The notes beneath the pieces were generated by a model that searched no databases, had not been told where the DNA came from, and worked only from the letters and a program-made list of their open reading frames with translations. 64,000 nucleotides of DNA, taken from contig NZ_CP102288.1 in assembly GCF_025151535.1 (NCBI RefSeq), positions 501,501 to 565,500 of the forward strand, in the 5' to 3' direction. This DNA comes from Segatella copri DSM 18205 (GTDB lineage Bacteria > Bacteroidota > Bacteroidia > Bacteroidales > Bacteroidaceae). Numbering within the stretch: the stretch's first letter is position 1; each line of letters opens with the position of its first letter. The translations under genes were made by a program, and so were the position numbers. This document shows positions 19,155-26,838 of the stretch, piece by piece.

Positions 19155-20525
19155 CTATTTATTCTTTCTGAATTTCTTTACGATATGCTTCTGCAAGCCA
19201 TAATTGTTTGGACTTAAATCCATCATGGTCGACTTGACGCAGTATCTCGCTAGCAAAGTAAGTGCCAAAATACTCATACCCTCAGCATAGTTCTGCCATA
19301 TCTGCATGAACAGGGCAATGAGCAGAAGCCATCCCAGGAGTTCGAAATACCAATACTGACGACCTGCTTTCATCCTCTTGACAGTTTTCCAGGCAAAGAT
19401 GAGGTTGAGCGGATTCAGTATCAGAATCTGGAAATTTATCTGTACAGTAGGATGCTGCGAGAAGATCATGGTAAAGAGAATCAGTCCCGGTAATCCTGTC
19501 AGAACAAGCAGGATGGCATCAAACCACCAGTAGTTTTTCTTTTTTATACATTCTCTTACCGTTGTTCCTATGATGATGATTGCCAGGGCTATGGCTATCA
19601 TTTGTGGTGTAACAGGAGCATCGTCTGTTATTTGTACCTGGGCTGGGATAATATCGGATGTTTCATCTACCAGAGTGATATAGCCGCTGGCACTTGTTGC
19701 ATTGGTCTTGCCGTCTGAAGTCTGAGATGCATCAATAAAGTCGGTTCTTCCTTCTGTGGCAAAGTCTTTGCTCAGATTGTCTGGCAAGAATTCCCATTCT
19801 CTTTGTGTGATAGGGCGGTCTGCCTGACAACCCAAAAGAAGGTCATTGCCGAATCTTGCCCAGCGGTGCTGTCCGTTGAGCTTGTGAATCTCTTCCCTGT
19901 AGGTAGAAGCGGTAGGGATATCTTTAAAGTTGGTACTCTGGTTCCCAAGGTTGGAGAGAATCATCTCGCGTGCCCGGGTCGTACAGTTGTCATAGAAGAA
20001 ATTGTAGCGGTATACGCGGTTCTCCGGCTGTGCATTCTTGTCGATGCTTCTCAGAATTCCCAGTTTCTCTGTACGGGAGAGGCGGAGGCGCTGCTGTCTT
20101 ACCCATCTGCCTTCATGTGCATATTCGGCAATGAAGTCGCTCATCGGGTAGATGCCGATCTGATAATCGGTGAGTCCGAAAACAAAACGGAGTACGAAGC
20201 AACTTTGGTTAAAACTGAACATACCCCAGTTGACGGCAACATCCGTTCCCATAGCTTTGTTCTGGATGCGTAGAGCGGTATGTCCATAATACGACCACAC
20301 CTCCTGACCTGGTCCGCAAGTCAGGAGAGAAATGTCAACAGAATCGAGCCACGCAGTAGCTTCTTCATTGACACGACTGTTCTGCACAGAAATATCAGAG
20401 TCCTTGTCTCTTGAAAAATCCTGTGCAGCCACTTCAGTAGTTAAATTGATTAAAATTACTGCTAAAATGGCACTAAAAATATGCTTAAAACGTTTCACGA
20501 TGCAAAAATACCTTATTATTTTCAA
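19155..20525 (-). CDS. lnb: DUF4105/Lnb-type lipoprotein N-acyltransferase
   Basis: 456 residues: a signal anchor, a periplasmic DUF4105 (Lnb N-terminal) domain, and four or five C-terminal membrane segments (about residues 300-440). The periplasmic domain has the conserved YYGHTALRI (His82) and YNFFYDNCTTR (Cys181) motifs, likely catalytic. The DUF4105 family includes Lnb, a lipoprotein N-acylating enzyme of Bacteroidota, which otherwise lack Lnt; that role is inferred for this copy. Start choice is uncertain. A -7-like TATTTTTG (20510-20503) lies inside the first codons, so translation may really begin at GTG 20498, giving a signal peptide that starts (M)KRFKHIFSAI. Confidence 0.8.
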   Translation of the reverse strand: MKIIRYFCIVKRFKHIFSAILAVILINLTTEVAAQDFSRDKDSDISVQNSRVNEEATAWLDSVDISLLTCGPGQEVWSYYGHTALRIQNKAMGTDVAVNWGMFSFNQSCFVLRFVFGLTDYQIGIYPMSDFIAEYAHEGRWVRQQRLRLSRTEKLGILRSIDKNAQPENRVYRYNFFYDNCTTRAREMILSNLGNQSTNFKDIPTASTYREEIHKLNGQHRWARFGNDLLLGCQADRPITQREWEFLPDNLSKDFATEGRTDFIDASQTSDGKTNATSASGYITLVDETSDIIPAQVQITDDAPVTPQMIAIALAIIIIGTTVRECIKKKNYWWFDAILLVLTGLPGLILFTMIFSQHPTVQINFQILILNPLNLIFAWKTVKRMKAGRQYWYFELLGWLLLIALFMQIWQNYAEGMSILALTLLARYCVKSTMMDLSPNNYGLQKHIVKKFRKNK

Positions 20526-20555
20526 TTATCCTTCTTTTTTCTAGATTTTTTTTAA

Positions 20556-20563
20556 TACTTTTG
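20556..20563 (+). promoter_or_regulatory. -7 element for the outer-membrane barrel gene
   Basis: TACTTTTG, 35 bp before the ATG at 20598, in AT-rich DNA between divergent genes. Confidence 0.55.
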
Positions 20564-20597
20564 CACTCTGAATATAATTTTGAATGATTATTAAAGA

Positions 20598-21878
20598 ATG
20601 AGAAAGCTTTTTTTAGCAACCCTTTTGTTGGGTTCCGCCCTTATGGTTAATGCCCAAAGTGGTACTAATTCGCCATACAGCCAGTATGGTCTTGGCATCT
20701 TGTCAGACCAGACTTCTGGTTTTAATCGCGGTATGAATGGAGTCGGTCTCGGCTTTCATGAGCATAATCAGGTAAACTATTTCAACCCTGCATCTTATGC
20801 TTCGATTGATTCGATGACTTTCATCCTTGATGCCGGTATCTCTGGTCAGGTGACAAATTTTGAAGAGAATGGTGTGAAGAAAAATGCCAACAACTCAAAT
20901 TTTGAGTATGTTGTTGCAGGTTTCCGCTTGCTGCCACATGTAGGTATGAGCTTCGGTATCATTCCTTTTACCAATGTTGGCTATAATTATTCTGCATCAG
21001 AATGGGTGAATGCTGACAAGGAAGCTTACTATACTAATACTTATTCCGGCGATGGTGGTTTGCATCAGGCATACATCGGTGCGGGTTGGGAACCGGTCAA
21101 GGGCTTGGCCGTAGGTGCCAACTTCTCATATCTCTGGGGTAGTATAGACAGAAGTGTATCAAACAGCTACAGCAATTCTTATTACAAGACCCTCACCCGT
21201 TATTATTCTATGCAGGTGAACAGCTATAAGGTTGATTTCGGTGTACAGTATACCCATCAGTTCTCAAAGAAAGATTGGGCTACCGTAGGTGTTACTTTCT
21301 CACCAGGACATGGTCTGGGAGCTTCTGCTGATATGAAAATCATTTCTAATGATACCCAGAACGGTGTTACCGATACCACCGCTTACTCTATTGACAAGGC
21401 TTATAAATTGCCTACCATGATTGGTGCGGGTGTGATGTGGAATCATAACAACCAGTGGAAGGTTGGCTTTGATTACAGTCTGCAGAAGTGGGGTAGCTTG
21501 GGGTATCCTAGTTTCGATGGAACCAACTACGCCTTGAAAAATGGTATCTACAAGGATAGAAGCAAGTTCAATCTCGGTGCCCAGTATTGCTATGGAGAGC
21601 GAAGCCGTGCTTTCTTCAAGCGTGTTCAGTATCGTGTAGGTGCCAGCTACGCCACACCTTATTATAAGATGAATGGTGTTGATGGTCCGAAGGAAATCTC
21701 TGTAAGTGCCGGTTTCGGTATTCCTATCATGAACTCTTACAACAACCGCTCTATGCTGAATATCAGCGGTCAGTGGGTGAAGAGTTCGGCTAAGGATCTG
21801 ATTAAGGAAAATTCTTTCCGTATCAATATCGGATTCACATTCAACGAGGATTGGTTTAAGAAGTGGAAGATGGATTAA
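20598..21878 (+). CDS. Outer-membrane beta-barrel protein, OmpP1/FadL-like
   Basis: 426 residues with a signal peptide ending VNAQ (residue ~20). The mature N-terminus, SPYSQYGLGILSDQTSG, and NPASYASIDSM are typical of Bacteroidota OmpP1/FadL-like or PorV-like barrels. The rest is alternating aromatic/polar strands, ending in a membrane-strand-like INIGFTFNEDWF. The ligand is unknown. It leads a run with lptC and the CBS-domain protein, 43 bp before lptC. Confidence 0.7.
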   Translation: MRKLFLATLLLGSALMVNAQSGTNSPYSQYGLGILSDQTSGFNRGMNGVGLGFHEHNQVNYFNPASYASIDSMTFILDAGISGQVTNFEENGVKKNANNSNFEYVVAGFRLLPHVGMSFGIIPFTNVGYNYSASEWVNADKEAYYTNTYSGDGGLHQAYIGAGWEPVKGLAVGANFSYLWGSIDRSVSNSYSNSYYKTLTRYYSMQVNSYKVDFGVQYTHQFSKKDWATVGVTFSPGHGLGASADMKIISNDTQNGVTDTTAYSIDKAYKLPTMIGAGVMWNHNNQWKVGFDYSLQKWGSLGYPSFDGTNYALKNGIYKDRSKFNLGAQYCYGERSRAFFKRVQYRVGASYATPYYKMNGVDGPKEISVSAGFGIPIMNSYNNRSMLNISGQWVKSSAKDLIKENSFRINIGFTFNEDWFKKWKMD

Positions 21879-21889
21879 TCTTCCGCTTA

Positions 21890-21932
21890 TATATAATAAT
21901 GTATAGAATCTCTATATAATAATGTATAGAAT
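21890..21932 (+). repeat. Duplicated start region before lptC
   Basis: TATATAATAATGTATAGAAT occurs twice, at 21890-21909 and 21913-21932. Each copy includes an ATG. The first ATG (21899) opens a six-codon frame, MYRISI, stopping at 21919; the second (21922) is the lptC start, MYRIKGS. A 23-bp tandem duplication thus made a tiny upstream ORF. Confidence 0.8.
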
Positions 21933-22587
21933 AAAAGGCTCTTATGTTGTCGGTATCCTGATGTTCCTGATTTTGGCTAGTTGCCAAAACCAGGTAGAAC
22001 ATACTGCGCCCGCCATCCGTCCGCAAGACTCGGTGGCGATGATGACGTCGTATGGTGTAAATACATTGGTAAGCGACTCGGGAGTTATGAAATATCGCAT
22101 CGTAACAGAACGGTGGGAGGTGAATACCAGTAAGAATCCATCTTTGTGGATCTTTGATAAGGGACTTTTGCTGGAGCAGTTTGATGAGAAATTCCATATT
22201 AATAGTTATATCCAGTGTGATACAGCTTATTATTATGATCAGCAGAAGATATGGAAACTTTATGGTAGGGTGAGCATCCTGACCAAGGATGGTTTGCGCT
22301 TTAACAGTGAGCAGCTTACCTGGGACCAGAATAAACACGAATTGTCAAGTAACGTGTTCAGCAAACTTGTTACTCCTGAAAGAACGCTACAGGGTTCTCA
22401 TTTCTGGAGTGATGAAAAGATGACGCGCTATTATGTGAGCAATTCGAAGGGTAGCTTTGAAAAGGGAGACCTGACAGGAGGAGGTGGTGCTGCCGATACT
22501 TTGAGCAGCCAGCCTGATTCTGTCAAGAATAACTTCCGTCAGCCGGCTACACCAGTCAGAGCCACTACGATTCCTATCATGCACTAA
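21922..22587 (+). CDS. lptC: LPS export periplasmic protein LptC
   Basis: 221 residues. The N-terminus has a hydrophobic stretch ending LILASCQNQ, so unlike E. coli LptC it may be a lipoprotein (Cys ~21). The body has the LptC/OstA-type beta-jellyroll strands, e.g. YIQCDTAYYYDQQKIWKLYG and LRFNSEQLTWDQ. It links the LptB2FG transporter to LptA for lipopolysaccharide transport. The gene is 19 bp upstream of the CBS-domain protein, an arrangement seen in other Bacteroidota. Confidence 0.85.
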   Translation: MYRIKGSYVVGILMFLILASCQNQVEHTAPAIRPQDSVAMMTSYGVNTLVSDSGVMKYRIVTERWEVNTSKNPSLWIFDKGLLLEQFDEKFHINSYIQCDTAYYYDQQKIWKLYGRVSILTKDGLRFNSEQLTWDQNKHELSSNVFSKLVTPERTLQGSHFWSDEKMTRYYVSNSKGSFEKGDLTGGGGAADTLSSQPDSVKNNFRQPATPVRATTIPIMH

Positions 22588-22606
22588 TTAAAAAGAAAAA
22601 GATATA

Positions 22607-23878
22607 ATGAATGAACAGGTGGATATGAGTTTAGTCGTAGGCATTCTCATTTCAATGGTCTTCTCTGCATTCTTCAGTGGAATGGAGATTGCCTTCGTCT
22701 CTTCCAACCGTATGTTGGCGGAGATGGATAAGGAGAAAAACGGCCTTACGCAACGACTGTTATCTTTGTTTTATAATCATCCGAATGGCTTTGTCAGTAC
22801 TATGCTCGTGGGCAACAATATAGCCCTTGTAGTTTATGGTATCCTGATAGCCCGTCTTTTCGACAATACGATTTTCGCAGGTTTTGATGCAGCCTTTACG
22901 GTGCCTGCAGATACCATTTTGTCTACGCTGATAGTACTCTTTACAGGTGAGTTTCTGCCAAAGACGCTTTTCAAGTCTAATCCGAACCGCTTGCTTTCTA
23001 TCTTCAGTCCGGTAGCTTATCTGTGCTATGTGGTATTGTGGCCTATCAGCAAGTTCAGTACTTTCTTGAGTAAGTGCCTGCTGCGTCTGGTGGGGATGAA
23101 GATGGATACTGAGGGGGCGGATGAAGGCTTTTCTAAGGTAGACCTTGATTATCTTGTGCAGTCAAGTATCGATAACGCTACCAATGAAGATGAAATTAAT
23201 GATGAGGTGAAGATATTCCAGAATGCCCTTGATTTCTCCGATACTAAAGTACGCGACTGTATGGTGCCCCGTACTGAGATTCAGGCTGTTGAAATGGATA
23301 CTTCTCTCGAAGAACTGCAGCAGAAATTCATAGAGAGTGGTAATTCGAAAATCATCGTATATGAAGAGGATATAGACCATATTGCGGGATATATTCACAG
23401 TTCCGAACTGTTCCATCATCCTTCACGTTGGCAGGATCATATCCGTACACTTCCTTTTGTGCCTGAAACGATGCAGGCACAGAAACTGATGCAGACTTTT
23501 TTGCAGCAGAAGAAGTCTTTAGGTATCGTTGTAGATGAGTTTGGCGGTACCAGCGGTTTGGTGAGTCTGGAAGATATCGTTGAGGAAATCTTCGGTGATA
23601 TAGAAGATGAGCACGATTCAGCCAAATATGTAGCTAAGAAAACCGATGATGGTGACTATCTCCTTTCTGCGCGACTGGAGATTGACAAGGTGAACGATAT
23701 GTTTGGTCTTGAACTGCCGGAAAGTGATGAATATATGACCTTGGGTGGTTTGATTCTGCATGAATACCAGAGTTTTCCTAAACTCAATGAGGTGATCAAG
23801 TTTGATAACTTCGAGTTCAAGATTATCAAGTCAACATCCCGTAAAATAGAGCTTGTTAAACTCCACATCATCAAATAG
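22607..23878 (+). CDS. CNNM/CorC-type (hemolysin-family) membrane protein with CBS pair
   Basis: 423 residues. A DUF21 transmembrane domain (residues ~8-190) has an FFSGMEIAF motif, followed by two CBS domains (about 205-330, starting at DCMVPRTEIQAV) and a C-terminal CorC_HlyC domain (from ~345). The family is involved in Mg2+/Co2+ homeostasis or efflux; the related GldE of gliding Bacteroidota has the same layout. Old 'hemolysin' labels for the family are probably misleading. It ends just before a terminator hairpin. Confidence 0.85.
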   Translation: MNEQVDMSLVVGILISMVFSAFFSGMEIAFVSSNRMLAEMDKEKNGLTQRLLSLFYNHPNGFVSTMLVGNNIALVVYGILIARLFDNTIFAGFDAAFTVPADTILSTLIVLFTGEFLPKTLFKSNPNRLLSIFSPVAYLCYVVLWPISKFSTFLSKCLLRLVGMKMDTEGADEGFSKVDLDYLVQSSIDNATNEDEINDEVKIFQNALDFSDTKVRDCMVPRTEIQAVEMDTSLEELQQKFIESGNSKIIVYEEDIDHIAGYIHSSELFHHPSRWQDHIRTLPFVPETMQAQKLMQTFLQQKKSLGIVVDEFGGTSGLVSLEDIVEEIFGDIEDEHDSAKYVAKKTDDGDYLLSARLEIDKVNDMFGLELPESDEYMTLGGLILHEYQSFPKLNEVIKFDNFEFKIIKSTSRKIELVKLHIIK

Positions 23879-23887
23879 CTGAGCGGG

Positions 23888-23950
23888 AAAAGGGAATTTG
23901 TTGCTTTTTTTGAGGTAATAGTCAAAAAAGATAGCAAAAAATTCCCTTTT
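23888..23950. terminator. Terminator hairpin after the lptC operon
   Basis: AAAAGGGAATT (23888-23898) pairs with AATTCCCTTTT (23940-23950). Inside, TTGC plus TTTTTT pair with AAAAAA plus GCAA. The A/T-rich outer ends suit termination on either strand. Confidence 0.75.
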
Positions 23951-23965
23951 CTCGTATTATTTTTG

Positions 23966-23973
23966 TATTTTTG
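23966..23973 (+). promoter_or_regulatory. -7 element for ppiD
   Basis: TATTTTTG, about 80 bp before the ppiD ATG, right after the terminator. Confidence 0.55.
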
Positions 23974-24054
23974 CAGACAATTGGCTACTAGCATCAAAAG
24001 TGGTTCAATCTAAACTTAGGAAAAAATAAAAATAATAATAATAATTAAAACGTA

Positions 24055-26205
24055 ATGGCAGCATTAGGAACAATTAGAAAAAGAGGCGTGATACTGGTTT
24101 GTATCATCAGTTTCGGCCTTTTCGCCTTTATTGCCGAGGAAGCTTTCCGCTCTTGCGATTCAGCAAAGAATAATGAGCGCCAGCAGATTGGTGAGGTTTT
24201 GGGCGAAAAAATCAGCGTGCAGGATTTCCAGAAGCTCGTTGATGAGTATTCAGAAGTTATTAAAATGCAACAGGGTCAGGAAAATCTTCCTGAAGAGCAG
24301 ATGAATCAGGTGAAGGATATGGTATGGAATACCTACATCCAGAACCAGATTATCGCTAAGGAAGCTAGTAAGTTGGGTCTCACTGTGACCGACGCTGAGC
24401 TTCAGGACATCTTGAAGACAGGTACTAACCCTATGCTTCAGCAGACTCCTTTCGTTAATCAGCAGACAGGTCGTTTCGATGCATCTTCTCTCCAGAAGTT
24501 CTTGGCAGACTACAAGGCACAGAAGGCTAACCCATCTGCTAACGCACAGATGATGGATCAGTATACCAAGATTTACAACTACTGGTCATTCATCGAGAAG
24601 ACTCTCCGCCAGCAGACTTTGGCTCAGAAGTATCAGGCTCTTCTCGCCGGTTGCTTCCTGTCAAACCCTGTAGAAGCAAAGATGGCTTTCAAGGAGGAGA
24701 ATGAAGAGAGCCAGATTCAGTTGGCTGCTTTCCCATACTCTGATATCCAGGATGATAAGGTGAAGATTTCTGAAAGCGATCTGAAGGCTAAGTATGATGA
24801 GATTAAGGCACGCTTCAAGCAACCTGTTGAGAGCCGTGACATCAAGTTCGTTGATATCGAGGTTCAGGCTTCCAATGCAGACCGTGCTGCTCTTAACAAG
24901 GAATTTGCAGGTTATCACTCACAGTTGGCTGCTGCTGCAGATCCTACAGAGGTTGTACGTAAGTCAGCTTCTACTGTAGCATATCTTGGTATTCCTGTTT
25001 CAAAGGATGCTTTCCCACGTGATATCGCTGCACAGCTCGATTCTATGGCTGTAGGTTCTACTTCCGCTGTTAAGGCTAATGCCGGTGACAATACATTGAA
25101 CATCGTTAAGTTGGTAGCTAAGCAGGAATTGCCAGATTCAGTACAGTATCGTGTTATCCAGGTTGCTGCTAACTCAGTAGCTGAGGCTAAGACTAAGGCA
25201 GATTCTATTCAGGGCGCTATTGCCGGTGGTGCTGATTTCGAGGCTATCGCTAAGAAGTATGGCCAGACTGGTGACAAGGCTTGGATGACTACCAAGCAGT
25301 ATGAGTATGCCCAGTCTATGGATAAGGACAACAAGACATTCATCAATACATTGAATACTGCAGCAGTTAACTCTTTGAGCCAGCTTCAGCTGGGTCAGGG
25401 ATATGTAGTTCTTCAGGTTCTTGACCGCAAGGCAATGGTCAGCAAGTATACTGCTGCCGTTATCAAGAAGCCTATCGACTTCTCTCAGGGTACTTACCGT
25501 ACAGCTTACAACAAGTTCTCTAGCTTCGTAAGTGCAAATCCTAAGTCAGAGGATCTCTTGAAGAATGCAGCTAAGGAAGGTTACAAGGTTCAGGACTTGA
25601 AGGATATTACAACTTCTGTTCACTATGTAGCAAACATCCATTCTACTCGCGAGGCTTTGAAGTGGATCTTCGATAGCAAGGAGGGTGAGATTTCACCTCT
25701 CTATGAGTGTGGTGACAACAACCACCTGTTGGTTGTGGTTCTTGATAAGATTCATCATATCGGTTATCGTGATTTGAATGATGCAGTTGTCAAGGAGACT
25801 GTTAAGGCAGAGGTGCTCAAGGATAAGAAGGCTGAGATGATTGAGGCTAAGTTGAACGGTGTTAAGAACATCGCAGCTGCTAAGGCTAAGGGCGGTAAGG
25901 TTTCTTCTGTAAACCAGATTACTTTCGCAGCTCCTGTATTCATCGCAGCTACTGGCGCTAGCGAGCCAGCTCTCTCTGGTGCTGTTGCAGGTACTAAGAA
26001 GGGTGCTTTCTCTGCTCATGCTGTGAAGGGTAACGCTGGTGTTTATCTCTTCCAGGTTACTAACAAGGCTAATCGTCCTGTTAAGTTCGATGACAAGACA
26101 TACCAGCAGAAGTGCCGTCAGAAGGCTATGCAGTATGCAGGTAACTTCATGAATGAGCTTTATCTCAACGCTCATGTAGTTGATAACCGCTACTTGTTCT
26201 TCTAA
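24055..26205 (+). CDS. ppiD: PpiD/SurA-like periplasmic peptidyl-prolyl isomerase
   Basis: 716 residues. One N-terminal membrane anchor (residues ~11-31) is followed by a SurA_N-like chaperone region (about 45-250) and a parvulin-type PPIC domain (about 363-460, starting YRVIQVAANS). A long C-terminal domain completes it. It should be anchored at the periplasmic face and help fold exported outer-membrane proteins. The size and layout match Bacteroidota PpiD-like proteins. It has its own promoter, and a strong terminator follows. Confidence 0.85.
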   Translation: MAALGTIRKRGVILVCIISFGLFAFIAEEAFRSCDSAKNNERQQIGEVLGEKISVQDFQKLVDEYSEVIKMQQGQENLPEEQMNQVKDMVWNTYIQNQIIAKEASKLGLTVTDAELQDILKTGTNPMLQQTPFVNQQTGRFDASSLQKFLADYKAQKANPSANAQMMDQYTKIYNYWSFIEKTLRQQTLAQKYQALLAGCFLSNPVEAKMAFKEENEESQIQLAAFPYSDIQDDKVKISESDLKAKYDEIKARFKQPVESRDIKFVDIEVQASNADRAALNKEFAGYHSQLAAAADPTEVVRKSASTVAYLGIPVSKDAFPRDIAAQLDSMAVGSTSAVKANAGDNTLNIVKLVAKQELPDSVQYRVIQVAANSVAEAKTKADSIQGAIAGGADFEAIAKKYGQTGDKAWMTTKQYEYAQSMDKDNKTFINTLNTAAVNSLSQLQLGQGYVVLQVLDRKAMVSKYTAAVIKKPIDFSQGTYRTAYNKFSSFVSANPKSEDLLKNAAKEGYKVQDLKDITTSVHYVANIHSTREALKWIFDSKEGEISPLYECGDNNHLLVVVLDKIHHIGYRDLNDAVVKETVKAEVLKDKKAEMIEAKLNGVKNIAAAKAKGGKVSSVNQITFAAPVFIAATGASEPALSGAVAGTKKGAFSAHAVKGNAGVYLFQVTNKANRPVKFDDKTYQQKCRQKAMQYAGNFMNELYLNAHVVDNRYLFF

Positions 26206-26234
26206 TTTAGACTAGTAAATTCATTCCAATAAAT

Positions 26235-26273
26235 AAAAAAGGTGTATTGCCAATGAGCAATACACCTTTTTTA
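26235..26273. terminator. Bidirectional terminator after ppiD
   Basis: GGTGTATTGC (26241-26250) pairs perfectly with GCAATACACC (26257-26266), flanked by A6 upstream and T6 downstream. It serves the convergent ppiD and HAD genes. Confidence 0.9.
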
Positions 26274-26326
26274 TTTATTGGGATATCTTTTATCGTATCT
26301 ATTATGAAATCTTTTGGAGAAGCATT

Positions 26327-26755
26327 TTATCCGCGGCTCCACCAATGTTTCTTTTTGGGAGCTTCCTGCTGTTCGCCGAACTTCTGTTTCAGTACTCTGC
26401 GATAACTGGTATGGTTGGTGATAATCTGATAAATCTCCCCCCAGTCAGGCAAACCGCCGATACCTCGGTCGTCAATGAACCAGTCGGCTTTTAACTTGCG
26501 GGAGAAGTGGTTATTGTTCTCCAGACTCTCTTCAGGATAATCCTTGTTTACAGCCCAGAATTCAACTCCTCTTTCTCTACACCATTCTACTGCCTCGTCC
26601 AGGAGTTTTCCTTCGCGTACGCTCCATAGAATAAGCTTGTGGTGGTCTCTAATCAACATCTTTAATGTTTCTGTGGCGAAAGGTAGCTCTGTACCAATCT
26701 TCGGGTACTCGTGGGTTACGATTGTACCATCAAAATCTACTGCAATTGTTGCCAT
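26327..26755 (-). CDS. HAD-superfamily hydrolase, BT0820-like
   Basis: 142 residues. HAD motif I, DFDGT, occupies residues 7-11 in AVDFDGTIVTHEYP, and DWFIDDRGIGGLPDW (~91-105) supplies the acidic motif. There is no cap domain. Small Bacteroidota HAD proteins of this kind have been crystallised, but their substrate is not established. The C-terminus is basic and Trp-rich (KKKHWWSRG). It lies downstream of wzc beyond a hairpin at 26781-26816. No promoter box is seen between, so it may depend on read-through. Confidence 0.75.
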   Translation of the reverse strand: MATIAVDFDGTIVTHEYPKIGTELPFATETLKMLIRDHHKLILWSVREGKLLDEAVEWCRERGVEFWAVNKDYPEESLENNNHFSRKLKADWFIDDRGIGGLPDWGEIYQIITNHTSYRRVLKQKFGEQQEAPKKKHWWSRG

Positions 26756-26778
26756 ATAGTCTTAATGTTTTTAAAATC

Positions 26779-26818
26779 TAAAAGAGTCTTCCTATCTGGA
26801 TAGAAAGACTCTTTTCTT
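26779..26818. terminator. Hairpin between wzc and the HAD gene
   Basis: AAAAGAGTCTT (26780-26790) pairs with AAGACTCTTTT (near 26805-26815), extended by CTATC/GATAG around TG. The flanking A and T runs fit a terminator or attenuator for wzc on the minus strand. Confidence 0.8.
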
Positions 26819-26838
26819 TGTTGTATGTATGTTCTTAA

